NCBI GenBank assembly: GCA_964580215.1
Contig: CAZOJT010000038.1
Location: 1-26,250, forward strand
From: SM23-73-3 sp964580215
GTDB lineage: Bacteria; Zixibacteria; MSB-5A5; SM1-73
Direction of reading: 5' to 3'
DNA: 26,250 nucleotides
Each line of letters opens with the position of its first letter. Position 1 is the stretch's first letter. The translations under genes were made by a program, and so were the position numbers. Below are positions 15,376 to 23,214 of the stretch, piece by piece. The notes under the pieces were generated by a model. It saw only the letters and a program-made list of their open reading frames with translations. It did no database searches and was not told the origin of the DNA.

Positions 15376-17007
15376 ATGCCTATTTTCGAAGGTCTTTTGA
15401 CCGGAGCAATTTATGATGGGCTGAAACTTGGAGGAAAGCTTCTTCTTGGTCCGCATTTTGAAACCTTTCAAAAAGCTCAGAAGAAGGCACAAAATCAATT
15501 AAGAAAAGAATTTTCTGAGGGTGAACTCCTTGCTATTTTCACCACCTTCAACAATATGGAATGGAAGCTGAGTTTCGCCAAAAAAGCCAGAGAAGAGGTG
15601 AACAGAAATCTGATCAAAGGTGTGGAGGCGATTAACGGACAGGTTTTTGTCGATGAACTGGTGTCGGAGCTTCATGAAAATAACAAACAATATGATATAA
15701 GATTAGTGAAAAAGGTTGTTGGTCGATTCGTGGAGATCGTAAGTGAGGAGCTCCGAGCAAATCATGAGATTCTTAATTATTTGCAGGATATTAAAGTTGA
15801 AAGAATCAAAGAAAAAATTGATTTGATGTCTGGAGAAATTGAAGAAATTTTAGAAAGCCAAAAACGGTTTGAAAAAGAGATTGAGAAAATAAAGAGTCAA
15901 ATGGGGCAGATCGCCATATATCTCGATGGTCTTCCTAAAACCAAAGATAAAGACAAAAAAGCTCTCTTCGAAAAAGGGATTTCCCTGATGGCTCAATATA
16001 AGTATGAAGAAGCCATCGAATCATTCCGAGATTGTTTGAGTTTGGAATCGGATTGGAGTGCAAAGTCCGCATTGTTCCTTCTAATAGGAAACTCCTTTTA
16101 CGCCTGGAACAAATGGGATCCCGCTTTAGGCAGTTGGAAAGAGGCGCTTGATGCCGCAGAAAAAGCAAATGACGAACAAGGTCAAGCCGCCGCCTTGGGC
16201 AATCTGGGCTTGGTTTATAAGGCTAAAGGAGAATGGGATAAGGCGATTGAGTTTTATAATAGGGCTTTGAAAGGATTAGAAAAGATCGGGGATGTCGAAG
16301 ATCCGTTCAGGAAGCATGGGATGGCATCCACTTTTAATAATCTGGGTTTGGTTTATCAGGATAAAGGAGAATGGGATAAGGCGATTGAGTTTTATAATAA
16401 AACTTTGGAGATAGATAAAAAGGTCGGTGATGAGCATGGGATGGCACAGACTTTTAATAATCTGGGCTTGGTTTATAAGGCTAAAGGTGAATGGGATAAG
16501 GCGATTGAGTTTTATGAGAAAAGTTTAAAGATCAAAGAAAAGATAGGTGATGAGCATGGGATGGCACAGACTTTTAATAATCTGGGCTTGGTTTATCAGG
16601 CCAAAGGAGACTGGGATAAGGCGATTGAGTTTTATAATAAGAGTTTAAAGATTAAAGAAAAGATCGGTGATGAGCATGGGATGGCACAGACTTTCGGTAA
16701 TATGGGCAATGTTTATCAGTTGAAAGGTGAATGGGATAAGGCGATTGAGTTTTATAATAAGAGTTTGAAGATTAAAGAAAAGATCGGTGATGAGCATGGG
16801 ATGGCACAGACTTTTAATAATCTGGCGGGTGTTTATTATTTGAAAGGTGAATGGGACGAAGCAGAGAAGTTCTATAAGAATAGTTTAGAGATAAAAAAAG
16901 AATTGGCGATAAGTATGGGATGTCACAAAGCCTTACTGGTTTGGGCTTGGTTTATAAGGCTAAAGGAGAATGGGATAAGGCGATTGAGTTTTATGATAAG
17001 AGTTTAA
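15376..17007 (+). CDS. TPR-repeat protein, 5' part of a frame-split gene
   Basis: 543 residues as read. Residues 1-~190 are a non-repeat, mostly helical N-terminal domain with a small apolar opening (FEGLLTGAIYDGLKLGGKLLLG) and a coiled-coil-like part (VERIKEKIDLMSGEIEEIL). After a linker (TKDKDKK) come two divergent TPRs and then 40-residue units of the form AQTFNNLGLVY-x-x-KGEWDKAIEFY...IGDEHGM. After the A7 run at 16893-16899 the frame leaves the repeat pattern and ends in 35 unrelated residues; the true continuation is the -1 frame, read at 16920-17675. GGGAG lies about 10 nt before the ATG. TPRs are protein-binding scaffolds; the partner is unknown. Confidence 0.75.
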   Translation: MPIFEGLLTGAIYDGLKLGGKLLLGPHFETFQKAQKKAQNQLRKEFSEGELLAIFTTFNNMEWKLSFAKKAREEVNRNLIKGVEAINGQVFVDELVSELHENNKQYDIRLVKKVVGRFVEIVSEELRANHEILNYLQDIKVERIKEKIDLMSGEIEEILESQKRFEKEIEKIKSQMGQIAIYLDGLPKTKDKDKKALFEKGISLMAQYKYEEAIESFRDCLSLESDWSAKSALFLLIGNSFYAWNKWDPALGSWKEALDAAEKANDEQGQAAALGNLGLVYKAKGEWDKAIEFYNRALKGLEKIGDVEDPFRKHGMASTFNNLGLVYQDKGEWDKAIEFYNKTLEIDKKVGDEHGMAQTFNNLGLVYKAKGEWDKAIEFYEKSLKIKEKIGDEHGMAQTFNNLGLVYQAKGDWDKAIEFYNKSLKIKEKIGDEHGMAQTFGNMGNVYQLKGEWDKAIEFYNKSLKIKEKIGDEHGMAQTFNNLAGVYYLKGEWDEAEKFYKNSLEIKKELAISMGCHKALLVWAWFIRLKENGIRRLSFMIRV

Positions 17008-17530
17008 AGATTAAAGAAAAGATCGGTGATGAGCATGGGATGGCATCAACTTTTAATAATCTGGGCTTGGTTTATAAGGATAAAGGCGAATGGGATAAGG
17101 CGATTGAGTTTTATAATAAGAGTTTGAAGATTAAAGAAAAGATCGGTGATGAGCATGGGATGGCATCAACTTTTAATAATCTGGGCTTGGTTTATAAGGA
17201 TAAAGGCGAATGGGATAAGGCGATTGAGTTTTATAATAAGAGTTTGAAGATTAAAGAAAAGATCGGTGATGAGCATGGGATGGCACAGACTTTTAATAAT
17301 CTGGGCTTGGTTTATCAGGACAAAGGAGAATGGGATAAGGCGATTGAGTTTTATGATAGAAGCTTAAAGATAAAAGAAAAGATCGGTGATGAGCATGGGA
17401 TGGCACAGACTTTTAATAATCTGGGCTTGGTTTATCAGGACAAAGGAGAATGGGATAAGGCGATTGAGTTTTATGATAGAAGCTTAAAGATAAAAGAAAA
17501 GATCGGTGATGAGCATGGGATGGCACAGAC
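16201..17530 (+). repeat. Tandem 120-bp TPR-coding repeat array
   Basis: About eleven units with a 120-bp period (40 residues), each close to AQTFNNLGLVY...KGEWDKAIEFY...SLKIKEKIGDEHGM. The units starting near 17041 and 17161 are identical over 120 bp, and so are those near 17281 and 17401. One unit (near 16801) is 119 bp long because of the A7 run. Such identity points to recent duplication or gene conversion and predicts copy-number variation in whole 40-residue steps. Confidence 0.9.
16893..16899 (+). other. A7 run at the frame junction (possible -1 slippery site)
   Basis: In the upstream frame the codons are ATA AAA AAA GAA, so the heptamer A-AAA-AAA is in the phase required for -1 slippage. 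Shifting back one base gives AGA ATT GGC GAT, i.e. EIKKRIGDKYGM, which lines up with the unit consensus KIKEKIGDEHGM at full length. Either one A was lost (mutation or assembly error) or slippage joins the frames. Confidence 0.5.
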
Positions 17531-17675
17531 AAAAGGTAACATAGCGGTTTTGTATAAGACCCAAGGCAAAAAGGAGGAGGCAAAGAAAATCTTTGAAGAA
17601 ATCATGAAAATATTTGAAAGGATCGGAGATGAACCGAACGCAGAGAGAACAAGGAGGAATTTGAAGGATTTGTAG
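16920..17675 (+). CDS. TPR-repeat protein, 3' part of the frame-split gene
   Basis: 251 codons in the -1 frame relative to the upstream part. It continues the 40-residue TPR array from SQSLTGLGLVYKAKGEWDKA through five near-identical units and ends with a diverged capping repeat (KGNIAVLYKTQGKKEEAKKI...ERTRRNLKDL), a normal TPR end. The ATG at 16920 has no convincing ribosome site and is the GM of a repeat unit, so independent initiation is unlikely. With the frame restored, the whole gene would encode about 766 residues with roughly 14 TPRs. It lies between selA and selB, but nothing links it functionally to selenium. Confidence 0.75.
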   Translation: MSQSLTGLGLVYKAKGEWDKAIEFYDKSLKIKEKIGDEHGMASTFNNLGLVYKDKGEWDKAIEFYNKSLKIKEKIGDEHGMASTFNNLGLVYKDKGEWDKAIEFYNKSLKIKEKIGDEHGMAQTFNNLGLVYQDKGEWDKAIEFYDRSLKIKEKIGDEHGMAQTFNNLGLVYQDKGEWDKAIEFYDRSLKIKEKIGDEHGMAQTKGNIAVLYKTQGKKEEAKKIFEEIMKIFERIGDEPNAERTRRNLKDL

Positions 17676-17680
17676 CAGAA

Positions 17681-17740
17681 ACCTCTCCCCCTTTTGTTCC
17701 CCCTCTCCACATTTGTGGAGAGGGGGATAGGGGGTGAGGT
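17681..17740. repeat. GC-rich palindromic repeat, family P1, intact copy
   Basis: 60 nt running from ACCTCTCCCCC to GGGGGTGAGGT, with a CCCCCTCTCCACA/TGTGGAGAGGGGG stem around TT. It lies 5 nt after the TPR gene stop and is in the opposite orientation to the copy at 66-124. It shows what the IS-split copy (19675-20695) looked like before insertion. Confidence 0.8.
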
Positions 17741-17786
17741 TAGATTGTAGTTTTGAATTTTTCATTTTGTATTTTTAATTTGAATT

Positions 17787-19658
17787 ATGTTTGTTTTAGG
17801 AACTGCCGGACATATCGATCACGGAAAGTCCAAGTTGGTGGAAGCCCTCACCGGCATCGATCCGGACCGGCTCCCCGAGGAAAAAGAGAGGGGAATGACC
17901 ATCGATTTAGGATTTGCCTGGCTTTCTCTGCCGGATGGAAGTGAGGTGGGGATTGTGGACGTGCCCGGACATGAAAGATTCGTGAAAAACATGGTGGCAG
18001 GAGTGGGGGGAATCGATGCGGTGATATTCACCGTTGCCGCAGATGACGGATGGATGCCCCAAAGCGAAGAACATCTCCAGATTCTGGATATGCTGAAAAT
18101 ACAGACCGGCATGGTGGTTATAACCAAAATTGATCTGGTGGACCAAGAGTGGTTGCGCTTAGTTGAAGAAGATATAAAAGAGAAAGTAAAAGGAACAATC
18201 CTGCAGGATGCTCCTCTGGTTAAAGTATCGTCTATCCAAAAGATTGGAATAGATGAGGTATATGAACAGATCGTGAAGATGTTCTCACGTATAAAGCCTC
18301 GAAAAGATATGGGGAAGCCGAGGATGTATATCGATCGGGTCTTCACCATGTTGGGAAGGGGAACCGTGGTCACAGGAACTTTGAGGGATGGATGTTTCCA
18401 GGCGGGCGAAGAGATAGAAATTCTTCCCCAAAAGATTCGTGCCCGAATACGCGAACTGCAGACTCACAAGAAAATTCAGACGGAAGTTGCGCCAGGAACC
18501 AGAGTGGCGATGAACTTGGCGGGAGTGGAAAAGGAAAAGCTTGGTAGGGGCGATGTGATTACCAAAGTGGGACAGGATGAGACCGTCGAAACCTTCATTG
18601 CCAACGTGGATGCCGTCTCCACCTTAAGGTCTCCCATAAAGCATAATGCCACCCTGCTTCTGATATTGGGGACCACCGAGCTTCAGGCGAAGGCTAAAAT
18701 TCTGGACAAGGATCAGATTCAGCCAGAAGGTTCAGGTTTTGTGCAACTCTTGTGTAAGGGAGGGGTCCTTGCCCGAATAGGAGATCATTTCATCCTGAGG
18801 TTGCCTTCGCCGCAGATTACCGTGGGTGGTGGAATCGTGCTGGATGTTTTCCCCAGGGTTCACAAAAGGAAAGATGAGGATTTGATCTCCGATCTTCAGA
18901 AGAGGCTAAGTTTAGAACCTTCAGATTTAATTCTTTCCGAGTTAAGGAAGAAGGGATTGATCTCAAAAAAGGAGATTTTAAGATCAAGCAATTTCAGCCA
19001 GGAACAGATCCAATCGAGCTTGAACCAGTTGGAAAAAGAGGGGAAGATATTTTCCACAGGTGATTTCGTGGCAGATTTCGCAAAATGGAGAAAGGCTTCA
19101 GACCAAATCATCTCTGAGATTGAAAAGACCCACCAGACGTTTCCTTTCAAAATCGGAGCAAAGCTGGCAGGGCTTTCCAGTCGATTGAAGATTCAAGAAA
19201 GTTTACTTGACCAGACTATTAAGCATTTAGTCAAAGAAAAAAAGATCGTTCAGCGGGGGATATACCTTCGTCTTCCCCATCATCAACCCACCCTTTCTGA
19301 TATGCAAAAGAAACTATCTGAAGAAATTTTGCAGAAATTTGCCTCAAGCCCATCTTCTCCTCCGACCAAAGAGGAGATACAAAACCTGGGTGATGAATAC
19401 GAGGAAGTCTTGATGTTTTTAATTGAGCAGGACCAACTGGTGGAACTGAAAGGTGGGATTCTCTTTAGAAGAGATGATTTTGAGAGGATAAAGAGCCAGG
19501 TGGTGGACTTCATTCGTCAGCACGGGGAAGCGACGGTGAGTCAGTTGCGGGAACATCTTTCCACCACTCGAAAATATATGGTGCCCATTCTGGAGAAGCT
19601 GGATCAACTGGGAGTTACTCAAAGAGAAGGGGATAAAAGGGGTCTTCCCAGGGGCTAA
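17787..19658 (+). CDS. selB: Selenocysteine-specific elongation factor
   Basis: 623 residues, the normal SelB length. The GTPase has G1 GHIDHGKS (8-15), G3 DVPGHERF (58-65) and G4 TKID (113-116); the first position of NKxD is Thr, as in many SelB proteins. Domains II/III follow (MYIDRVFTMLGRGTVVTGT...), then C-terminal winged-helix repeats (~370-620; end REHLSTTRKYMVPILEKLDQLGVTQREGDKR) that bind SECIS RNA. It carries Sec-tRNA-Sec to the ribosome at UGA. ATG 17787 gives the canonical MFVLGTAGHIDHGK start, but I see no Shine-Dalgarno sequence. Together with selC, selD and selA it completes the Sec pathway in one 9-kb stretch. Confidence 0.96.
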   Translation: MFVLGTAGHIDHGKSKLVEALTGIDPDRLPEEKERGMTIDLGFAWLSLPDGSEVGIVDVPGHERFVKNMVAGVGGIDAVIFTVAADDGWMPQSEEHLQILDMLKIQTGMVVITKIDLVDQEWLRLVEEDIKEKVKGTILQDAPLVKVSSIQKIGIDEVYEQIVKMFSRIKPRKDMGKPRMYIDRVFTMLGRGTVVTGTLRDGCFQAGEEIEILPQKIRARIRELQTHKKIQTEVAPGTRVAMNLAGVEKEKLGRGDVITKVGQDETVETFIANVDAVSTLRSPIKHNATLLLILGTTELQAKAKILDKDQIQPEGSGFVQLLCKGGVLARIGDHFILRLPSPQITVGGGIVLDVFPRVHKRKDEDLISDLQKRLSLEPSDLILSELRKKGLISKKEILRSSNFSQEQIQSSLNQLEKEGKIFSTGDFVADFAKWRKASDQIISEIEKTHQTFPFKIGAKLAGLSSRLKIQESLLDQTIKHLVKEKKIVQRGIYLRLPHHQPTLSDMQKKLSEEILQKFASSPSSPPTKEEIQNLGDEYEEVLMFLIEQDQLVELKGGILFRRDDFERIKSQVVDFIRQHGEATVSQLREHLSTTRKYMVPILEKLDQLGVTQREGDKRGLPRG

Positions 19659-19674
19659 GAAAGATCATTTGAAG

Positions 19675-19706
19675 ACCTCACCCCCTATCTCCCCCTCTCC
19701 ACAAAT
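19675..19706. repeat. Left half of a P1 palindrome split by the IS
   Basis: ACCTCACCCCC, TATCT, then CCCCCTCTCCACAAAT, stopping at the IS left end. The right half (TTTGTGGAGAGGGGG to GGAAAGGT, 20665-20695) resumes after the IS. Together they restore a unit like 17681-17740, so the insertion point is the loop of the palindrome. Confidence 0.8.
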
Positions 19707-19821
19707 GAGACTGTGTCATAATTATGAGGAGCGGAGGTAGAGATTTTTGAAAATGAACTATACTATTCAACATGCGATATGCTATCTTATGCTGTAAAGA
19801 TAAATATGAAAGGAGCATATT

Positions 19822-20500
19822 ATGGCATATCGACATGGTGATAGAAATCAAATGCAACTGCTTCCACCAAGCATAGAAGAATACGTAACTCCGGATGATC
19901 CTGTTCGGGCGTATAATGCCTTTGTGGATTCGCTTTCTCTGGCTGAGTTGGGCATCCTTTGGGATGAACATAAAGTTGGCAACTCCGAATATAATCCTAA
20001 AGCCATGATCAAGCTTTTGGTATATGGCTACTCCTATGGTTTACGCAGTTCTCGGAAATTGGAAATGGCGACTTATCATAACCTCTCTTTTATCTGGTCC
20101 TATGGATCCAAATTCGGACTTATGGGTGGCTCGTATGAGTGCATACGCATTTGAAGCCCGATCACAAGACCATAGCTCGATTTAGAAAGAATAATAGAAA
20201 TGCTCTGAAGAACATTCTTAGACAATGTGTTCGACTCTGTATCAAGCTGGATCTGATTGAGGGTAATACGCTTTTTGTGGATGGGAGTAAGATAAGGGCG
20301 AATGCCTCCATTGGTAATACCTGGACTCCCGATAGATGTGAACGCTATCTTAAGAAGATTGACCAGCATATAGAATCCATTCTTTCTGAATGCGACAGTA
20401 TAGAGTCAAAGCCGAGATGTCTTTATTAGCCAGTTGTTTTGATATCACTCGCCTGATCAACATTGTTGGAGTTCCATTCATGGTGAACCATTCATGGTAA
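19822..20500 (+). pseudogene. IS1182-family transposase remnant, DDE core deleted
   Basis: Three pieces in three frames. 19822-20129: MAYRHGDRNQMQLLPPSIEE...LVYGYSYGLRSSRKLEMATYHNLSFIW, a DUF772-type N-terminus. 20150-20400: LKPDHKTIARFRKNN...LFVDGSKIRANAS...RCERYLKKIDQHIESIL. 20402-20500: RVKAEMSLLASCFDITRLINIVGVPF, the C-terminal tail. The first break is caused by a 20-nt insertion identical at 18 of 20 positions to the core of TIR copy C. The second junction drops the catalytic region. Seven extra in-frame codons (SYGSKFG, ~20098-20118) may be another micro-insertion. The gene cannot make an active enzyme. Confidence 0.85.
20130..20149. repeat. 20-nt core palindrome inside the transposase remnant
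   Basis: CTCGTATGAGTGCATACGCA compared with TTCGTATGAATGCATACGCA in TIR copy C: two differences in 20. It interrupts the expected transposase sequence MGG-LKPDHKT between GGTGG and TTGAAGCCC and shifts the frame. Confidence 0.7.
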
Positions 20501-20664
20501 ACCATTGCTTGTGGCAAAACTTATGAGTTAATCCTATTTAGGATATATCTCTATGATTATAGTGAATAAAACCATAATCTTGTAGAACAAAGTTAATATT
20601 GGTCTGTTTTTATTCCAAAACCTAAAACCTTATCTCCCTTAACCAAGTATTATGACACACCCTC

Positions 20665-20695
20665 TTTGTGGAGAGGGGGAATAAAGGGGAAAGGT
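20665..20695. repeat. Right half of the IS-split P1 palindrome
   Basis: TTTGTGGAGAGGGGGAATA, then AAGGGGAAAGGT; complementary to the left half at 19675-19706. It lies just before the membrane-protein gene at 20710. Confidence 0.8.
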
Positions 20696-20709
20696 ATAAA
20701 AGAGAAAAA

Positions 20710-21558
20710 ATGAAGTCCTGGAGAGTTGTAGTCGCAGTTCTTTTTACCCTTTTCCTCTTGGTTTTTACCAGAAAGACCACTGCAGTGCGTTCTATCCATG
20801 AGGTGGTGGGACAACAAGGCATCCTAATAGATCATTTCACCGTTCCCAAGCAGGTGGGGGATGAGGTTCCCATAATATCAGCCAAGGTAAAGGGGGCTTC
20901 GGAGGTGAGGCTCTTTTACAAGATCGGAAAAGAGAGTGAATATCAGGCAGTTAAGATGAGCCCCAAATCGGGTGAAGAGAATACCTTTGTAGCATCCATC
21001 CCTCATCATCCCAAGGGAATTAAAGCCTGGTACTATCTGGAAGCTGTCAATCAGTCTGAGGGAGGCGAGGTGAAAGTTACCCTGCCGGAGAGAAGATCAG
21101 ACCAGGTGAAGCCTATTCGACTCAAGTTTGAAGGTGAAGTCCCAGCCCATATCATAATACCCCATGTTCTATCTATCTTTGCAGCGATCTTCTTTGCAAC
21201 TTTAACTTTGTTTTCTGCCATAGATCTAAAAAAGGGCAAAACCACTTTGAAAAAATCAGTCAAATTATGTGCCGTGACTCTTCTACTTCTATTTATAGGA
21301 TTTTTTCCCTTCGGATGGGCCATGAATTATTTTGCCTTCGGAGTATTGTGGGAGGCATTTCCCTTTGGCAGGGATGTGACCGATAATAAAGGCCAGATAA
21401 TGTTTCTGTTTTGGTTTTTCACCTTATTCATGGTTAAGGGGACCCTTTGGGGTAAAGGAGGAGGTAAGAATCTTGTCTCTGATCGAGGTTATTCCACGCT
21501 GGTGATTGTTTCATTCATTGTAACCATGATCATACTTGCGGTTCCCCATAGCTTATGA
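20710..21558 (+). CDS. Membrane protein of unknown function with a periplasmic beta domain
   Basis: 282 residues from ATG 20710, where a short basic start (MKSWR) precedes a signal-like hydrophobic stretch (VVVAVLFTLFLLVF). Residues ~30-150 form an Ig/fibronectin-like extracytoplasmic segment (VRLFYKIGKESEYQAVKM..., KGIKAWYYLEAVNQ). Four hydrophobic segments follow (~158-182, ~197-222, ~240-260, ~262-280). I do not recognise the family. A frame extension to ATG 20668 would start inside the P1 palindrome and is less likely. It lies 24 nt before tldD in the same direction and is probably cotranscribed. The motif FPFGRDVTDNKGQ between membrane helices is distinctive and may help identify homologues. 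Confidence 0.75.
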   Translation: MKSWRVVVAVLFTLFLLVFTRKTTAVRSIHEVVGQQGILIDHFTVPKQVGDEVPIISAKVKGASEVRLFYKIGKESEYQAVKMSPKSGEENTFVASIPHHPKGIKAWYYLEAVNQSEGGEVKVTLPERRSDQVKPIRLKFEGEVPAHIIIPHVLSIFAAIFFATLTLFSAIDLKKGKTTLKKSVKLCAVTLLLLFIGFFPFGWAMNYFAFGVLWEAFPFGRDVTDNKGQIMFLFWFFTLFMVKGTLWGKGGGKNLVSDRGYSTLVIVSFIVTMIILAVPHSL

Positions 21559-21582
21559 GGATGAAGGAGAGGAAAGAGCGAC

Positions 21583-23028
21583 ATGGAAGAACATGCTAAG
21601 TTGGCTGAGTTGGCTTTATCTTTAACTGAAGACAAAGGGGCAAGTTATGCAGATATAAGGATTGAGGAGACTCAAGAGGAGAACATAAGCGTCAAAAGTG
21701 GGGCGGTGGAGTTGATTGAGAAGGCGACCGATTTCGGCTTCGGGATCAGGGTGATGGTCAACGGTGCCTGGGGATTTGCCGCCAGCGCTGATCTGAATCA
21801 GGAAAGTGTCAAGAAAGTAAGCCAACTGGTAACCGAGATCGCCCGTGCCAGCTCTCGAGTAAAAGACAAAGATATAGTTCTCCCGCCCGCAAGTAAAATT
21901 ATAGATTCGTATGAAACTCCCATCGTCACCGATCCTTTTTCCATTCCCCTGAAAGAAAAACTGGATTATCTTTTGTTCCTGGATAGTTTGATGAAAAAGG
22001 TCTCCGGGATTAACCAGTCCGAATCCTACGTGAATTTTATAAGGAGGAATAAGTTCTTTGCCAGCTCAGAAGGATCGATCATAAAGCAGTTAATAATTCA
22101 AAGTGGTGCTGGAATCTCTGCTGTTGCCATGAAGAGTCACCGGCAGATGGGGACAAGATCATATCCTAACTCCAGCGGACAGCACCAGACCAAAGGATAC
22201 GAGCTTATCCGGGAGCTGGATTTTGAAAAGAATGCTAAAAGGATTGCAGAGGAGGCGAAGGCATTGCTTTCTGCCAAAGAGTGCCCCTCTAAGAGCACCA
22301 CCATAATTTTAGATGGTCCTCAGACATCCCTGCAGATTCATGAATCCATCGGTCATGCCCTGGAGTTGGACCGGGTGTTTGGGGCAGAAAGGAACTTTTC
22401 TGGAACCAGCTTTGCCACGCCGGATAAGCTGAATAATCTGAAATATGGCTCCGAGATCGTGAACGTGGTGAACGATTCCACATCTCCCTTTGGCCTGGGA
22501 ACTTTTGGTTATGACGATGAAGGGGTGAAGGCTTGCAGAAGCTTTTTGATCAAAGATGGAATTCTTACAGGCTATCTTTCCTCCCGAGAGACTGCACCCC
22601 AGGTAGGCACAACCAGCAACGGTTGTATGCGAGCGTCCGGCTGGGCAAATTTCCCCATAGTTCGAATGACCAACACCAATCTTTTGCCCGGAGATAGGAC
22701 TTTAGAGCAGATGATCTCTGAAGTGGATGATGGCATTTATATGCAGACCGTTCGCACCTGGTCCATTGACGACAAAAGAGAGAGTTTTCAGATGGGTTGT
22801 GAAATTGGATGGGAGATTAAAAATGGCAAATTAGGTGAGATGATTAAGAGTCCATCCTACTCCGGAAACACGGTGGAGTTCTGGAATTCCTGTGATGCTA
22901 TTGCTAATGAAAAATACTGGGAAATCTGGGGCACTCCCAACTGTGGCAAGGGCCAGCCCCCGCAGAACATGCCCACCAGTCAGGGTGCCTCACCCACCAG
23001 GTTCAGGAATGTGAAGGTGGGCCACTGA
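21583..23028 (+). CDS. tldD: TldD family metalloprotease subunit
   Basis: 481 residues. The zinc motif HESIGHALE (His253, Glu254, His258) is in the TldD HExxxH arrangement, preceded by LDGPQTSLQIHE. The N-terminal domain (GASYADIRIEET..., VKSGAVELIEKATDFGFGIRV) and C-terminal ETAPQVGTTSNGCMRASGWANFPIVRMTN are typical. TldD is the catalytic half of the TldD/TldE heterodimer, which threads unfolded peptides such as microcin precursors or antitoxins into its chamber. The ATG follows a purine-rich GGAGAGGAAAGAG stretch. The paralogue tldE follows after 186 nt. The last 17 nt are duplicated (see 23012-23181). Confidence 0.93.
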   Translation: MEEHAKLAELALSLTEDKGASYADIRIEETQEENISVKSGAVELIEKATDFGFGIRVMVNGAWGFAASADLNQESVKKVSQLVTEIARASSRVKDKDIVLPPASKIIDSYETPIVTDPFSIPLKEKLDYLLFLDSLMKKVSGINQSESYVNFIRRNKFFASSEGSIIKQLIIQSGAGISAVAMKSHRQMGTRSYPNSSGQHQTKGYELIRELDFEKNAKRIAEEAKALLSAKECPSKSTTIILDGPQTSLQIHESIGHALELDRVFGAERNFSGTSFATPDKLNNLKYGSEIVNVVNDSTSPFGLGTFGYDDEGVKACRSFLIKDGILTGYLSSRETAPQVGTTSNGCMRASGWANFPIVRMTNTNLLPGDRTLEQMISEVDDGIYMQTVRTWSIDDKRESFQMGCEIGWEIKNGKLGEMIKSPSYSGNTVEFWNSCDAIANEKYWEIWGTPNCGKGQPPQNMPTSQGASPTRFRNVKVGH

Positions 23029-23181
23029 TTTGAATCGAATTTTTAAGAGGTTGGTTCGCGGTGCCCTTCAGGGTGAATCCCTTCAGGATGAACCCTCACC
23101 CCGAACCAGAAATCCGTATGAACGCCTACACATGTTGCGGGGTAAGGTATCCCGCAACAACAAATGAAGGTGGGCAACTGA
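23012..23181. repeat. tldD-tldE gap: tail duplication flanking palindromes
   Basis: The end of tldD, TGAAGGTGGGCCACTGA (23012-23028), recurs with one change at 23165-23181. Between the copies lie a long imperfect stem (23053-23107, GGTTCG-c-GGTG/CACC-c-CGAACC), a degenerate 20-nt core (23113-23132, TCCGTATGAACGCCTACACA, 16 of 20 against TIR copy C) and a perfect 9-bp hairpin abutting it (23133-23159, TGTTGCGGG/CCCGCAACA). No gene is visible here. Confidence 0.7.
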
Positions 23182-23214
23182 CCAGATATGATTTTTTCAG
23201 GAGAGAATCCAAAG

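Larger units (their letters stand above)
19707..20664 (+). mobile_element. Internally deleted IS1182-like insertion sequence
   Basis: 958 bp between inverted ends: left GAGACTGTGTCATAAT, right (reverse complement) GAGGGTGTGTCATAAT. It contains a transposase remnant in three frames that lacks the catalytic core. Full IS1182 elements are normally well over 1.5 kb. The flanks are two halves of a P1 palindrome. No clear longer target duplication is visible. Confidence 0.8.

Noticed and set aside
16201..17530. Regular 120-bp repeats as a CRISPR-like array
   Set aside because: The period codes for 40-residue TPR units in frame; there are no variable spacers.
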